NCBI GenBank assembly: GCA_017347445.1
Contig: AP021856.1
Span: 2,922,613-2,986,612 of the forward strand
Reading direction: 5' to 3'
Source of the DNA: Candidatus Brocadia pituitae
GTDB lineage: Bacteria > Planctomycetota > Brocadiia > Brocadiales > Brocadiaceae
Length of the DNA: 64,000 nucleotides
Part shown: one piece after another, positions 24,989 to 34,566 of the stretch
Layout: every line of letters starts with the position of its first letter
Numbering within the stretch: position 1 is the first letter of the stretch
Program-made: the position numbers and the translations under genes
The notes under the pieces: model-generated
Databases searched by the model: none
What the model saw: the letters and a program-made list of their open reading frames with translations, nothing else
What the model was told of the DNA's origin: nothing

Positions 24989-26026
24989 TCATGGTTTTGT
25001 TGCGGGTGGTGGGATACCAAGTTTTGAAACCGACGATGCACGCATCTCGGTGTCAGCCTGGATATTCTTTAGATGATAGTAGTCCATCACCCCCAGATTC
25101 CCCTCGCGAAACGCCTGGGCAATAGCCTTTGGCACTTCAGCCTCGGCAGCAAGAATTTTCGCAATATTTTCTTCGGTAAGCACCTTCATCTCCTGCTCAC
25201 GCGCAAGGGCCATGCCGCGTCGTTTCACGGCATCGGCCTGTGCTATACGTTTATCTGCTTCTGCCTGGCCGGTCTGCAGATTTGCGTCAATATTCTCACC
25301 TATGGTAATGTCTACAATATTGACCGAAAGAATTTGAAAGGCAGTGTCGCTATCATAGTTTTTTTCCATAACAAGTCTGGATAACAGATCGGGATTTTCA
25401 AACGCTTTTTTATAGGTTTCAAACGTGCTGATAGTTGCAAGAATACCTTCACTAACGCGGGCAATAATAGTTTCTTCCGTAGCGCCGCCCACAATTCTTT
25501 CAATATTTGTGCGAAGGGTGATACGCACCTTCAGTTTTATCTGAATACCATCCTTGGTGACCGCATCCAGAGTGGCGCAACCTTTCGAGGGGTCGGGACA
25601 TTCTACAACCTTCGGATTAATACCGGTTTTAACGGCATCAAAGACATCCCTCCCCGCAAGATCGATGGCGCAGGCATGATCAAAACTTAACTGAATATTT
25701 GCCTTTCGTGCGGCAATAAGGGCGTGAATGACATTGTTTACCCTTCCACCCGCCAGATGGTGAGCCTCAAGGAATGATGCTGCAATATCAATCCCTGCCT
25801 TCTTCGCCATAATACGATGGTCCACGACAGACCGTACATCAATATTCCGGAACGTCATGCTGATCATTTGCGCAAGAGAAACACGGGCATCTGATGTAGT
25901 GGCCTTAATATAAAGCCCACCGTATTTATAAAAAATACCTACACAGACAGAAACGAAAAAAAAGAGCAAAAGATACAAAAATATGGACATACTTATGCAC
26001 AGCGTAAGAAGCGGCATATATTGCAT
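24989..26026 (-). CDS. floA: Flotillin-like protein FloA (UPF0365)
   Basis: Membrane-microdomain scaffold of the SPFH class. A hydrophobic N-terminal segment (residues about 8-32) anchors it in the inner membrane. The SPFH/band-7-like domain follows (ARVSLAQMISMTFRNIDVRSVVD, VVECPDPSKGCATLDAVTKDGIQIKLKVRITLRTNIERIVGGA). A charged helical C-terminal part (QAEADKRIAQADAVKRRGMALAREQEMK) then leads to a short proline-rich tail. The 345 residues fit the family. The start is 23 bases after the stop of the HtrA-type protease gene, and GAGAGGAAAG precedes it, so the two are probably cotranscribed as an envelope-quality pair. Confidence 0.92.
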   Translation of the reverse strand: MQYMPLLTLCISMSIFLYLLLFFFVSVCVGIFYKYGGLYIKATTSDARVSLAQMISMTFRNIDVRSVVDHRIMAKKAGIDIAASFLEAHHLAGGRVNNVIHALIAARKANIQLSFDHACAIDLAGRDVFDAVKTGINPKVVECPDPSKGCATLDAVTKDGIQIKLKVRITLRTNIERIVGGATEETIIARVSEGILATISTFETYKKAFENPDLLSRLVMEKNYDSDTAFQILSVNIVDITIGENIDANLQTGQAEADKRIAQADAVKRRGMALAREQEMKVLTEENIAKILAAEAEVPKAIAQAFREGNLGVMDYYHLKNIQADTEMRASSVSKLGIPPPATKP

Positions 26027-26049
26027 ATTCTTTCCTCTCCTGAGATGAG

Positions 26050-27438
26050 CTATCTGATTTTTATTCTGGCATAGCCCTGGTGCTCACCAAGCTTATCAGA
26101 CCAGACGATACCAATTTCCCAGACGTCACTCTTTTGCATAATTTTCAACAATGCGCCCAGTTCCTCAACATCGTTAATCCGATACTGGCCAACGTACACC
26201 AGTACGTGTCCCTCTTTCAGCCCGACTTCGGCAGCGGGGCTACTTCTTTGCACCCCGGAAATTAACACCCCTCCCTTTACCCACCACAGGTTCAATTGTT
26301 TTGCAAGTTGCGGGGTCAAATCCTGCACATACAAACCGAGCTTCTCCAGTGCGAGTTTCTCAATGGAAGGAAGCGGCGCCTTTTCCAATTTAACGCCTAC
26401 CTTGAATTCACGCCCATCACGATTGATATGAATAAACAGCTTATCACCGGCATTCTTCTTGAGTATCGACTTTTCAAAGTCAAGAACATCCAGAATCTCT
26501 TTCGAGTCTATTTTCGTAATATAATCTCCAACTTTGATTTGTGCCTTGCCAGCAGGACTTCCCGGCTCAATCGATGATACCTTAATGCCCCTTGAACTAT
26601 CATCCTCCTCGACCTGCGCACCAAACCATATCTTATTGAGTTCTCTGAAATTGAAGAGTTTGACAAGGGTTTGCCTTACCTTGTCAACGGGGATGGCAAA
26701 TCCTATCCCTTGCGCCTGGTTCACAATGGCAGCATTTATGCCGATAAGGTCTCCGTCAATATTAATAAGGGGACCTCCGCTGTTTCCCGGATTTATCAAC
26801 GCATCAGTTTGAATAAGGCCTTCATACTTAATGTCTCCGTACTGGCTGTTGAATGTCAGGGTGCGATTTGTTGCGCTCAACACACCTGTGGTAATGGAGT
26901 TTTCCAGGCCAAAGGGGTTACCTAACGCTATGACCGGCTCACCAATCATGAGGTCCTTTGAGGTCCCCATCTTAATAAAGGGAAGCGGTGTGGGTGAATT
27001 TATTTTTAACACGGCAAGATCACTGATCGGGTCAGAGCTGATCATGGTGGCTTCAAAGTCTTTGCCATCGGACAACCGCACCTTGATCTTTGATGCGCGG
27101 CTTACAACATGTTCATTGGTAACAATGTAACCATCCTGATCAATGATAACACCAGAGCCTAACGGCGTTTCGACGGTCTGCTTCTGGCTCTGGCCAAAAA
27201 AATCATTGAAAAACTGGTCAAAGAGTTCACTTCTCGACCCAAAGAATGGATCGGAATGCCGTGCCGTGATCAGCCGCTCGGTGCTGATATTGGCCACAGC
27301 AGGTCCCACCTTCTCCACTGCAATAACAACGGGGGTCCTGCGATTGGATGTGGTTTCACGCGCAAATACCTTGTGAAACAGAAGAGAAACGCAAACGAGC
27401 GTTAAAAATATTGAGCAAAAGACTGGGATTTTTTTCAA
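26050..27438 (-). CDS. Periplasmic serine protease of the HtrA/DegP family
   Basis: Envelope protease/chaperone. A signal peptide lies at residues 1-26 (ending VFARE). The trypsin-like domain holds the catalytic triad: His in VTNEHVV (about 112), Asp in SDLAVLKI (about 142), Ser in GNSGGPL (about 219). Two PDZ domains follow, at about 250-350 (SSIEPGSPAGKAQIKVGDYITKI) and 365-460 (GVQRSSPAAEVGLKEGHVLVYV). At 462 residues it is a usual DegP-type length. It lies upstream of floA in the same orientation. The DegP/Q/S subtype cannot be named from sequence reading alone. Confidence 0.94.
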   Translation of the reverse strand: MKKIPVFCSIFLTLVCVSLLFHKVFARETTSNRRTPVVIAVEKVGPAVANISTERLITARHSDPFFGSRSELFDQFFNDFFGQSQKQTVETPLGSGVIIDQDGYIVTNEHVVSRASKIKVRLSDGKDFEATMISSDPISDLAVLKINSPTPLPFIKMGTSKDLMIGEPVIALGNPFGLENSITTGVLSATNRTLTFNSQYGDIKYEGLIQTDALINPGNSGGPLINIDGDLIGINAAIVNQAQGIGFAIPVDKVRQTLVKLFNFRELNKIWFGAQVEEDDSSRGIKVSSIEPGSPAGKAQIKVGDYITKIDSKEILDVLDFEKSILKKNAGDKLFIHINRDGREFKVGVKLEKAPLPSIEKLALEKLGLYVQDLTPQLAKQLNLWWVKGGVLISGVQRSSPAAEVGLKEGHVLVYVGQYRINDVEELGALLKIMQKSDVWEIGIVWSDKLGEHQGYARIKIR

Positions 27439-27763
27439 GCCGATTTACCCGAAAATTGTATTGTGCTAATTATAAAAATGTTATTATAACCGTTTTATCC
27501 TCTTCACTGACAGAAAATTTTTATTCCTCTCTTACGGTAACATGTTTTTACATTTTTTTTAACACAACCTGAATTATCCCCTGCTACCGATCAGCCATCC
27601 CTGCTGACATGGTAATGACAAACGGTGACGCTTGTCCTTGCGATAAAGGATTAGTCAGACCTTCGGCGACTCCCCCCCCTGTTTCCCACCCGTAAACGGA
27701 GGGATTATGGAGGGTAGTTGAAATTCTTATACATTTAATTGCGACTTTGCTGCGCTCTGTACC
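27439..27763. other. Intergenic region upstream of the HtrA-type gene
   Basis: No gene seen. It contains T-rich stretches near 27545-27560 and a run of eight C (27671-27678), and would hold the promoter of the minus-strand protease gene. No convincing -35/-10 pair or operator could be picked. Confidence 0.4.
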
Positions 27764-30220
27764 TTAGTGAAATCCACCATGTGGCGAACTCTTGGGTGGT
27801 TTCCCGTGCGGGGCATGTGGAATACTACCTGCCGGCATTTCACCCGGGACTGCCTTTGCTCCGTCTCCAGACGTTTGAGGTGCCGTTTCATGAAGAGGTG
27901 TTGTAAAATCCTCTTCCTTTTTTATCAGGTTCGCAATTGATTCTTTACCGACAACATAGATATAATCAGAATCTTTATTTTTTACGTAATAGCTGTCGGT
28001 ATCTTTCTTCTTTCCAACATAAAGTACGGCCACCCTATCTTCCAATCCAATGGTAATCACTGCCTGAGGTTTGTCGAGCTGGAATTGTGTCAGATTGGTA
28101 GCTTTATATTGCTCGATGTAATTCGCTTTTAATTCGTTCAGGGAACGGATAAAGTAATCTACCTCACGGCCATAGACCTCTTTCTGTTCATTATTTTTTA
28201 ATTTCCAGACGTTATTGGTTTTTTGTAATGAGATAGTTCTTTCGTTATAGTTCAGCGTCAGCGCTTTTACGTCGACTCTTTCAAAATTCAGGATCCTGGT
28301 TGGCGCCAATTCCGCATCCAGGTTTTTAATCTTTGGCCAGGAAAGTTCAAACACAAGATCACTGTCGGCAAACATGCCATACGAGCTTACCTTATCGCCC
28401 TCCTTAACCTTCTTTCCAATAAGCAGCGTCCTCGTTTCGACTCTTTTTTCCAAAGGTTCTTTTTGCTTCCCTGCCGTTCCCGTCTGCCCCTCTTGTATTT
28501 TTTTACCTTGTTCCTGAGGAGTCTCCTCTGAAGCCTTCTCATAGGTTACGGAAACCTTGATTTTCGGATCTTGCAATCCAAAGGGCTTAAGATCTGCCGG
28601 GGCTTTGACCACATAGCTGTCTACCTTGAGAAAGGACAAGTCCCAAATAATTTGATTTATCGCATGTGTGTCAGCAATCGTTTGAACAGGCTTTGAGAGT
28701 TCCCACTGGAATTGCCCTTCTTCATCTCTTCTGTTGGTTATATCGCATACATAGGTGCGATCTGGTTTTTCGACAACCAGCTTTCTTACCAAATCCTTGT
28801 TAAAATCACATACCAGCCTGTCACGGAAGCTCAGGAGAGGCGTCTCAATCTTATCATAGAATTCAGCGGTAGGAACGGTGTATACCGGATCTTCTCCAAC
28901 GCGTTTCACGTAACATTTAGAGCCGTCAGGTAATTTCTTACCCACGTAAAACTTAGCCAATTCCTTGTCTTCTTCTTTGGTAACCGAGATCTCGAAGACG
29001 GGGTCTTTTAAACCATAGTCAGACAAATCCGCTGGCTTATCCGAAATAAAATCCTCTATTTCAAGGGTCTTCACCTTTTCGATGAAGTTCTTAACCGTAT
29101 CCTGGTCTGCATAAATTTTAACGGGTTTTGTAAGCACCCAATCAAGGTCCAAAGACTTTTCAATCGCAATGAGATCTCCTGGCGTTTTGATTTCCAACTT
29201 GTTTATGCCATAGGTTCCTATCGAATCAAACCTCACGACCTTCCTGTCTCGCAGGTCATTTGGCTTTTTGCTCAGGTCTATAAGCACAGTATCTTTCAGA
29301 AAAAAGACGGTCGGTTCATCCGTGCGTTTCGCATAAACCTTGTTGTCTAACGAATGTCCAAAAAGGACTGATTGTGCTACCCCTTTTTCATAAAGTGTCA
29401 CCGTAAAGCGGGGTTTATCAAGCCCAAATGTCACCAAATCAGTTGATTCCTCGGTAATAAAATCGTTACGGTCAATTTGCAGATTCTTAAACTTACCAAG
29501 GAGGTCTCTGACTTTTTCCAAATCTGCCAAATCATTCACCGGCTCTGAAAGACGCCAAAAACTGCCCTTCCGGTCACAGACGATATGATATTCCGCCGTT
29601 TTCACCTCGACTTTATCTACCGCCTCCTTGTCAAAGGCAAACACCCATTTGCTTCGCAAATCAAGAACATTTTTCGTAACCTTGCCCAGAAGCGTCCCCG
29701 GCACAACCATAACCTCGTCGCTCGCATCGAGTTTTATATATACATTATCACCTGCTGCAAGCTTTTGGCCAACAAATACCGTATATTTATCTTTCGGGCC
29801 CATCACCTGTATTTTGCCGGGTTTTGATGGAATATCCGTATACATGGTAATGGAAATCTTTGGATTATCCAGACCATAATCCTTGAGATCAAACGGCTTC
29901 TCCCCTTCCTGACGGAAAGATCCCACCTTATTCATGAATTCAAATTCAGAGAGAATGCTATTGACCTCAGAGTTATCTGAACGGAGCTTGAGGGGTTCGG
30001 TGATATGCCAGTAATTATCATCTGCCTTTTCCAGGACGACCTTGCCACTCTCATTGCTTAATTCAATCTTTTTGATCATCGAAGCCTTAAAGTCTGGCAA
30101 TACTTTTTTTTGCAGCCGTTCCCACTCTTCATGCGGCATTTGCTTTCTTTCGTAAAGGAAGACGTACGAAAGGCCGATGGCAGCAACAATCAAAAGGATA
30201 ATGGTCGTTTTCAGTTTCAT
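27764..30220 (-). CDS. DUF4340-domain protein of a Gld-type ABC operon
   Basis: Exported or membrane-anchored protein of 818 residues whose N-terminus has a single hydrophobic anchor (TTIILLIVAAIGLSYVFLYE). It is built of about five repeats of the DUF4340 type: an anti-parallel pattern with VEKVEVKT / W-x-L-x-x-P / D-F-x-x-x-x-L / GLD-x-P-x-x-x-x-V / F-x-G-K. Visible copies include DYGLDNPKISITMY, TFGLDKPRFTVTLY, DYGLKDPVFEISVT and PFGLQDPKIKVSVT. The C-terminal tail is rich in proline, glycine and histidine. It is the last gene of a four-gene operon after GldA-, GldF- and GldG-like genes. In many bacteria this set is annotated only as an ABC transporter with an auxiliary protein; its substrate is unknown. 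Confidence 0.85.
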   Translation of the reverse strand: MKLKTTIILLIVAAIGLSYVFLYERKQMPHEEWERLQKKVLPDFKASMIKKIELSNESGKVVLEKADDNYWHITEPLKLRSDNSEVNSILSEFEFMNKVGSFRQEGEKPFDLKDYGLDNPKISITMYTDIPSKPGKIQVMGPKDKYTVFVGQKLAAGDNVYIKLDASDEVMVVPGTLLGKVTKNVLDLRSKWVFAFDKEAVDKVEVKTAEYHIVCDRKGSFWRLSEPVNDLADLEKVRDLLGKFKNLQIDRNDFITEESTDLVTFGLDKPRFTVTLYEKGVAQSVLFGHSLDNKVYAKRTDEPTVFFLKDTVLIDLSKKPNDLRDRKVVRFDSIGTYGINKLEIKTPGDLIAIEKSLDLDWVLTKPVKIYADQDTVKNFIEKVKTLEIEDFISDKPADLSDYGLKDPVFEISVTKEEDKELAKFYVGKKLPDGSKCYVKRVGEDPVYTVPTAEFYDKIETPLLSFRDRLVCDFNKDLVRKLVVEKPDRTYVCDITNRRDEEGQFQWELSKPVQTIADTHAINQIIWDLSFLKVDSYVVKAPADLKPFGLQDPKIKVSVTYEKASEETPQEQGKKIQEGQTGTAGKQKEPLEKRVETRTLLIGKKVKEGDKVSSYGMFADSDLVFELSWPKIKNLDAELAPTRILNFERVDVKALTLNYNERTISLQKTNNVWKLKNNEQKEVYGREVDYFIRSLNELKANYIEQYKATNLTQFQLDKPQAVITIGLEDRVAVLYVGKKKDTDSYYVKNKDSDYIYVVGKESIANLIKKEEDFTTPLHETAPQTSGDGAKAVPGEMPAGSIPHAPHGKPPKSSPHGGFH

Positions 30221-30297
30221 AGCTTAACTCTTTCCTCCAGAATGGAATATCATAAAATTGGAACCAGGGTACCGCTTCGTTGCGTAACGCTGCTGAA

Positions 30298-32007
30298 TTA
30301 ACGGCGTCTTTTCCACCAAACGATGCTGCCAATAATAATGGGTATTACCGGAATACCTGCAATCGATATCCAGAAGATCACCTTCATCTGAACCGGGCTG
30401 ATGGTCGCCTTGCGGAAATCAGGCGGCTTTGCGGAAATCCCAAGCTGCGTTTCCTTTTTCGCTAACCAATTAATGGAATTGCGAAATAAATCGGTATTTC
30501 CCGGATTTTCTATATATTCGTTTGTGGCAAAATTTACGTCTCCAAAGACAACCAGCTGCGCACCCTGCGGTTTCGCCGTTGGGTCATTCGCCATTGCAGG
30601 ATGCGACTGGGTAACGGCCTTTGGCAGTTCCTTTACCCGGGAAGCCACCGCCAGAGATACGGGTCCCTGCACGTCAGTGTCGATGTTATACTCAGGTTTT
30701 TTCTGCCGTATATTTTCAACATCAACCTCCCCCCATGATCCTTCGGGCGCACGCATCAGCACGGTTGCCTGATAAGGCATCTGGTCATTCGGCGGTGTAG
30801 CATCAACGGGACATGCGCCAAAGATAATTGTATTATACGTCTTCAGGTCATTGGTAATCGGATGGTCTTCAGCATATTCATCCTTGCCTACATAGATTTC
30901 AGCAACGGTCTGTATACCAAAAAGAGGCATATTCACTTTGTTGTAGACGACGACGTCATCACGGACTGCAATGCCATATTCCGGTAAAAGCGTCTTAAAT
31001 CCTGTGGGGGCATTTGGACTGAGCGCCGGTTCCAGCATAAGCAATAGCTTTCCCCGGTTTTCAAGATAATTACGGATGATATTCAACTCTTCCGTCAGAT
31101 ATGCCTTCGTCGGCCCTGCAATCACGAGCACCTCACAATCATCAGGAATTTTCTTTGAGGTCAGAATATCAAGGGGAGCCACACGGCAATTATCTCTTTT
31201 GAGGGCACTGGCAATTCCGGAAATCCCCGCGCGGTCAAAATCCTCAAAACTCCGCTCTCCGTGTCCGGTAACAAAGTAAATGGCCGTTTGTTTCTCCTGT
31301 GTAACATTGAGAATTGCCTCTGTGAACGCCTCTTCTCCCTTAAACTTAAACGGGTACTGCTTTTCGATCACTTCATTTTGCTGGACATGTTTGCTGTACT
31401 CACCACATTCAAAAACTACGGTGTTGAGCTGAAGATCACTGATATTGAGGCGTTTCGCCAGCTCTTCAACCTTGGTACGATTCCGTAGCGGATCAATACT
31501 TTCCACTTTAATCTTGTCCGTGTGGTAGGCATATTCTTTCAGAATATCCATAATCTGTTCATAAAACATCTCGCCCGGATTAAAGAGGGTGGTAACAACA
31601 ATAGGTTTGTCGAGATTTTTGAGGATATTTTTGGTTTTGGATGAAAGAGAATATTTCCCGGTAACGGTAAGATCGAAACGTTCATAATGGCGGTTATTGA
31701 GAAATCCAACTACCGCAAAAATACACGCTGCAAAGATGGACATAACGGCAACGTTGGTTCCCACCAGTGCCTTTCTCTTGGATGCCTCGGTCGAAAACCA
31801 TTTTTTCCGTATAGCTGCAACAGAGCTAAAGCCAATGATAACGGCCCCGCCAACACCCATAGGAATAAGAGATGAAATTCCCCATGAATCAAAGATTCGT
31901 GATATGCCAAAGCCTGCCACCACCGCAATAATGCCGGACAGGATAATATATCCGCTCGCCTGATCAAACCAATCATTCTTTTTTTTATTCACCATGCTCA
32001 TCTCCAT
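30298..32007 (-). CDS. GldG-like ABC-associated protein (DUF7088/ABC_transp_aux)
   Basis: Auxiliary membrane protein of a Gld-type ABC system. Three N-terminal hydrophobic segments lie within the first 120 residues. The family entry RFDLTVTGKYSLSSKTKNILKNL and the extracytoplasmic body with YFVTGHGERSFEDFD follow, then LVIAGPTKAYLTEELNIIRNYLENRGKLLLML. One C-terminal membrane span (VIFWISIAGIPVIPIIIGSI) is next to a basic tail WWKRRR. It overlaps the permease gene by 10 bases; an internal ATG at residue 5 is an equally likely start. GldG is known from Flavobacterium gliding, but the family is widespread in non-gliding bacteria. Confidence 0.87.
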   Translation of the reverse strand: MEMSMVNKKKNDWFDQASGYIILSGIIAVVAGFGISRIFDSWGISSLIPMGVGGAVIIGFSSVAAIRKKWFSTEASKRKALVGTNVAVMSIFAACIFAVVGFLNNRHYERFDLTVTGKYSLSSKTKNILKNLDKPIVVTTLFNPGEMFYEQIMDILKEYAYHTDKIKVESIDPLRNRTKVEELAKRLNISDLQLNTVVFECGEYSKHVQQNEVIEKQYPFKFKGEEAFTEAILNVTQEKQTAIYFVTGHGERSFEDFDRAGISGIASALKRDNCRVAPLDILTSKKIPDDCEVLVIAGPTKAYLTEELNIIRNYLENRGKLLLMLEPALSPNAPTGFKTLLPEYGIAVRDDVVVYNKVNMPLFGIQTVAEIYVGKDEYAEDHPITNDLKTYNTIIFGACPVDATPPNDQMPYQATVLMRAPEGSWGEVDVENIRQKKPEYNIDTDVQGPVSLAVASRVKELPKAVTQSHPAMANDPTAKPQGAQLVVFGDVNFATNEYIENPGNTDLFRNSINWLAKKETQLGISAKPPDFRKATISPVQMKVIFWISIAGIPVIPIIIGSIVWWKRRR

Positions 32008-32708
32008 CTCCTGCTCTCGACAATGCGTACAACAATAAATATGAGTAATGCAGTAAAGCTGACGTAGTAAATCACATCCCTGGTATCGATAATCCCTTTA
32101 GTAAAGGTATCCCAATGATCATACGTACCAATATATCTGAGTGCGTTGTAAAACCATCCATCATGTTCTGCGCTCGCCAAACCAATCACCAGCAGGATGA
32201 GCAGGGCAACAATTCCTATCACAGCCGCAATAATCTGATTTTTCGTGACGGCAGACACCAGCAATCCAATGGAAATAAAAAGCCCCCCCATCAAGACCAG
32301 TCCGATGTAACTGGCAATAATCGCTCCGTAATCAGGGCTTCCAACCCATGCCAAAAATATGATATAAAAAGCGGTTGGTGCAATCATAACATTGTACAAA
32401 GCCCAGGCTGCTAAAAATTTCCCAAATACCACCTCAAAATCTGTTACGGGCGCTGTCATCAGGGGTTCAATCGTCCCCGTCTTGTTTTCTTCCGCCATCA
32501 ACCTCATGGTAATAACTGGCGTCAGGATGGACAAAATAAACTGCGTATAGGCAAGGCTGTAGCGCAACGTGGATTCCTGGGTTATCCCCAGCATGATAGA
32601 AAAGAAATAACCGGAAAACACCGTAAATACTGCAATAACAACATATGCAATCGGTGACAGAAAATATGCGTTCACTTCTCTCTGAAAAATGGTGCCAACA
32701 CTCGTCAT
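31998..32708 (-). CDS. ABC-2 type permease, GldF-like
   Basis: Membrane subunit with six hydrophobic segments in 236 residues. Family features are IFQREVNAYFLSPIAYVVIAVF at the N-terminus and RLMAEENKTGTIEPLMTAPVTDFEVVFGKFLAAW. The ATG directly follows the TAA of the ATPase gene. It works with the ATPase upstream and the GldG- and DUF4340-like proteins downstream. The direction of transport (export of a lipid or polymer) is inferred from the ABC-2 fold. Confidence 0.9.
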   Translation of the reverse strand: MTSVGTIFQREVNAYFLSPIAYVVIAVFTVFSGYFFSIMLGITQESTLRYSLAYTQFILSILTPVITMRLMAEENKTGTIEPLMTAPVTDFEVVFGKFLAAWALYNVMIAPTAFYIIFLAWVGSPDYGAIIASYIGLVLMGGLFISIGLLVSAVTKNQIIAAVIGIVALLILLVIGLASAEHDGWFYNALRYIGTYDHWDTFTKGIIDTRDVIYYVSFTALLIFIVVRIVESRRWR

Positions 32709-33662
32709 TTATGCCCTTACCTCCTGTTCCTGATGTTCCTGCGTAGTAATCTGATGGAATATTTCTTCCAAGGTAATAGAGGCCTGTTTCATCTCCCGGA
32801 TAACGCCATTATTTTTTACAATGGTCGCAAAAACATCCTCACGAATGTCCATGCCCCTTTCTGCCTCTACGTTAAAATTACTCAATACGCCCTTTTCCTG
32901 CCATACAACCTTTTTTACGCCTTTGATACCAGACAGGGCATTCTTGATTTTTTCGCCATCGCCGCGTATCTCCAGGGTAATGTTATTTCCGCTTCTCAAC
33001 TGGTCAGCCAGATTGGATGGCGTGTCCATGGCAACGATTTTACCTTTGTTAATAATAATGACGCGGCCACAGATCATTTCAACCTCAGGAAGGATATGCG
33101 TTGACAGCAAAATGGTGTGCCGTTCGCCCAATTCCTTGATGAGCTGCCTTACCTGCCGGATCTGATTGGGGTCAAGCCCGATCGTAGGCTCGTCAAGAAT
33201 GAGAATTTTTGGGTCATGGACCAGGGTGTCCGCCAATCCCACCCTCTGACGATAACCTTTGGATAGCGTGCCGATGATTTGATTCTGGACATCAACAATC
33301 CTGCATTTTTCTATACATTCGTCAATCTTCGCTTTGCGTTCACGATAGGGCAGCTTCTTCAGTTTTGCACGAAACGAAAGGTACTCTTTCACCCGCATTT
33401 CAGGATACAAGGGTACGTTTTCAGGCAAATATCCGATATTCTTTCGCACATTGATCGAATCGCGGAAGACGTCGTATCCAGACACCGTGGCTGTCCCTGA
33501 AGTTGCCGGCATGTAACAGGTCAGGATGCGCATGGTCGTTGTCTTGCCCGCACCGTTTGGTCCCAGAAGCCCTAAAATTTCACCCTCTTCAACTTGAAAT
33601 GAGATGTGATCAACTGCATACACGTCCGCATAACGTTTTGCCAAATGGTCAACTTTAATCAT
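32709..33662 (-). CDS. ABC transporter ATPase, GldA-like
   Basis: Cytoplasmic ATPase of the four-gene operon. The Walker A LGPNGAGKTT is near residue 35. The signature LSKGYRQRVGLADTL and Walker B ILILDEPTIGLDPNQ lie around 133-165, and the switch histidine is in LSTHILPEVEMIC. The C-terminal 90 residues form the additional domain usual for this subgroup (ITLEIRGDGEKI, ASITLEEIFHQIT). It is the first gene of the operon; the upstream 33663-34025 carries no gene and should hold the promoter. Confidence 0.92.
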   Translation of the reverse strand: MIKVDHLAKRYADVYAVDHISFQVEEGEILGLLGPNGAGKTTTMRILTCYMPATSGTATVSGYDVFRDSINVRKNIGYLPENVPLYPEMRVKEYLSFRAKLKKLPYRERKAKIDECIEKCRIVDVQNQIIGTLSKGYRQRVGLADTLVHDPKILILDEPTIGLDPNQIRQVRQLIKELGERHTILLSTHILPEVEMICGRVIIINKGKIVAMDTPSNLADQLRSGNNITLEIRGDGEKIKNALSGIKGVKKVVWQEKGVLSNFNVEAERGMDIREDVFATIVKNNGVIREMKQASITLEEIFHQITTQEHQEQEVRA

Positions 33663-34025
33663 ATCTATAAAACTCCCCCTTTAGAATAATGCCTAAATTT
33701 TACCTTTTTTACCCTAATGAGTCTTTATCCATGATCCATGGTTCATACAATAAATTACGTTTTCCGGCGGAGGATTGACGGTAAATATCACCCCCCGCGT
33801 TTCATCCCTTACCACCCTTATCATTCATACAACCGTTTGATCTTACAGAATTTATGAACCAAGGAATGAAGGTTTGCAACTTGATGAGATATTCATAGGC
33901 AGGCAGTTGAGAATGTAGTCCGGCAAACAAAGATTTCTTTAACTACAATACCTTAATCCGATAAAATATACCCCCCGTATCCATAACAAAGACCATGTGA
34001 ATCGTCCTCTCCATCTGCTGATGAT
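33663..34025. other. Intergenic, promoter region of the Gld-type ABC operon
   Basis: No gene, repeat or RNA recognised in these 363 bases. Two runs of C or G (33790-33797, 33970-33977) are the only compositional features. Confidence 0.4.
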
Positions 34026-34274
34026 CTATGCCTTCTCAGCGTTTTCTATCTTTTTCGATTCTAAAACTTTCAGCCCCGGCCTTCCGTCTTCATTTAATTT
34101 AATCTTCGATTGCATTAATTCCGAAAATGCGATTCTCACAGGATCGTCGGTGTCAGCCAGAATAAGCACAGGCGCCTTTTTTATGATTTGCCTCGCCCTG
34201 CTGATAATCAGCGAGGTAAGACGCAATGAACCACCAACCTGTTTTGCAAGTTCATCAATATTTTTATAGATCAT
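34026..34274 (-). CDS. rpoZ: RNA polymerase omega subunit-like protein (RpoZ)
   Basis: The 82 residues resemble omega, which helps fold and assemble the beta' subunit of RNA polymerase. ELAKQVGGSLRLTSLIISRA matches the conserved core in which a tyrosine/leucine-rich helix is followed by the RARQI motif; ARQIIKKAP is the segment after it. DPVRIAFSELMQSKI corresponds to the conserved helix before the variable tail. AGGTG precedes the ATG. It lacks the usual gmk neighbour, so I keep some doubt. It could also be another small Rpb6-fold protein. Confidence 0.68.
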   Translation of the reverse strand: MIYKNIDELAKQVGGSLRLTSLIISRARQIIKKAPVLILADTDDPVRIAFSELMQSKIKLNEDGRPGLKVLESKKIENAEKA

Positions 34275-34472
34275 GGTAACACCTGTAATAAGAATTATGT
34301 TCCAAAAAACAGACTACAATATAAAAAATTGTATCGTTAACGTGTCCTGACTATAAGAAAGCGCTTAATTCAAAAGTGTTCATGGAAAACCTATAGACGA
34401 GAGAAATCAAAACTACATATCCTATAGATTTATTTTTTTTTGTCAAGGGAAATTGGACATTACAGAAATTTC

Positions 34473-34502
34473 TTGAGAAATAACTTCTTACTATGATAGT
34501 AT
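34473..34502 (+). promoter_or_regulatory. Possible sigma-70 promoter of cysK
   Basis: TTGAGA (34473-34478) and TAGTAT (34497-34502) with an 18-base spacer, 65 bases before the chosen ATG. No cysteine riboswitch or T-box was recognised in the leader. Confidence 0.35.
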
Positions 34503-34566
34503 ATGAGCTTTGAATCTTTATCTCAGGAAGATGTGCTTTCAATCAGAATTAGATGAAGGGGAAATT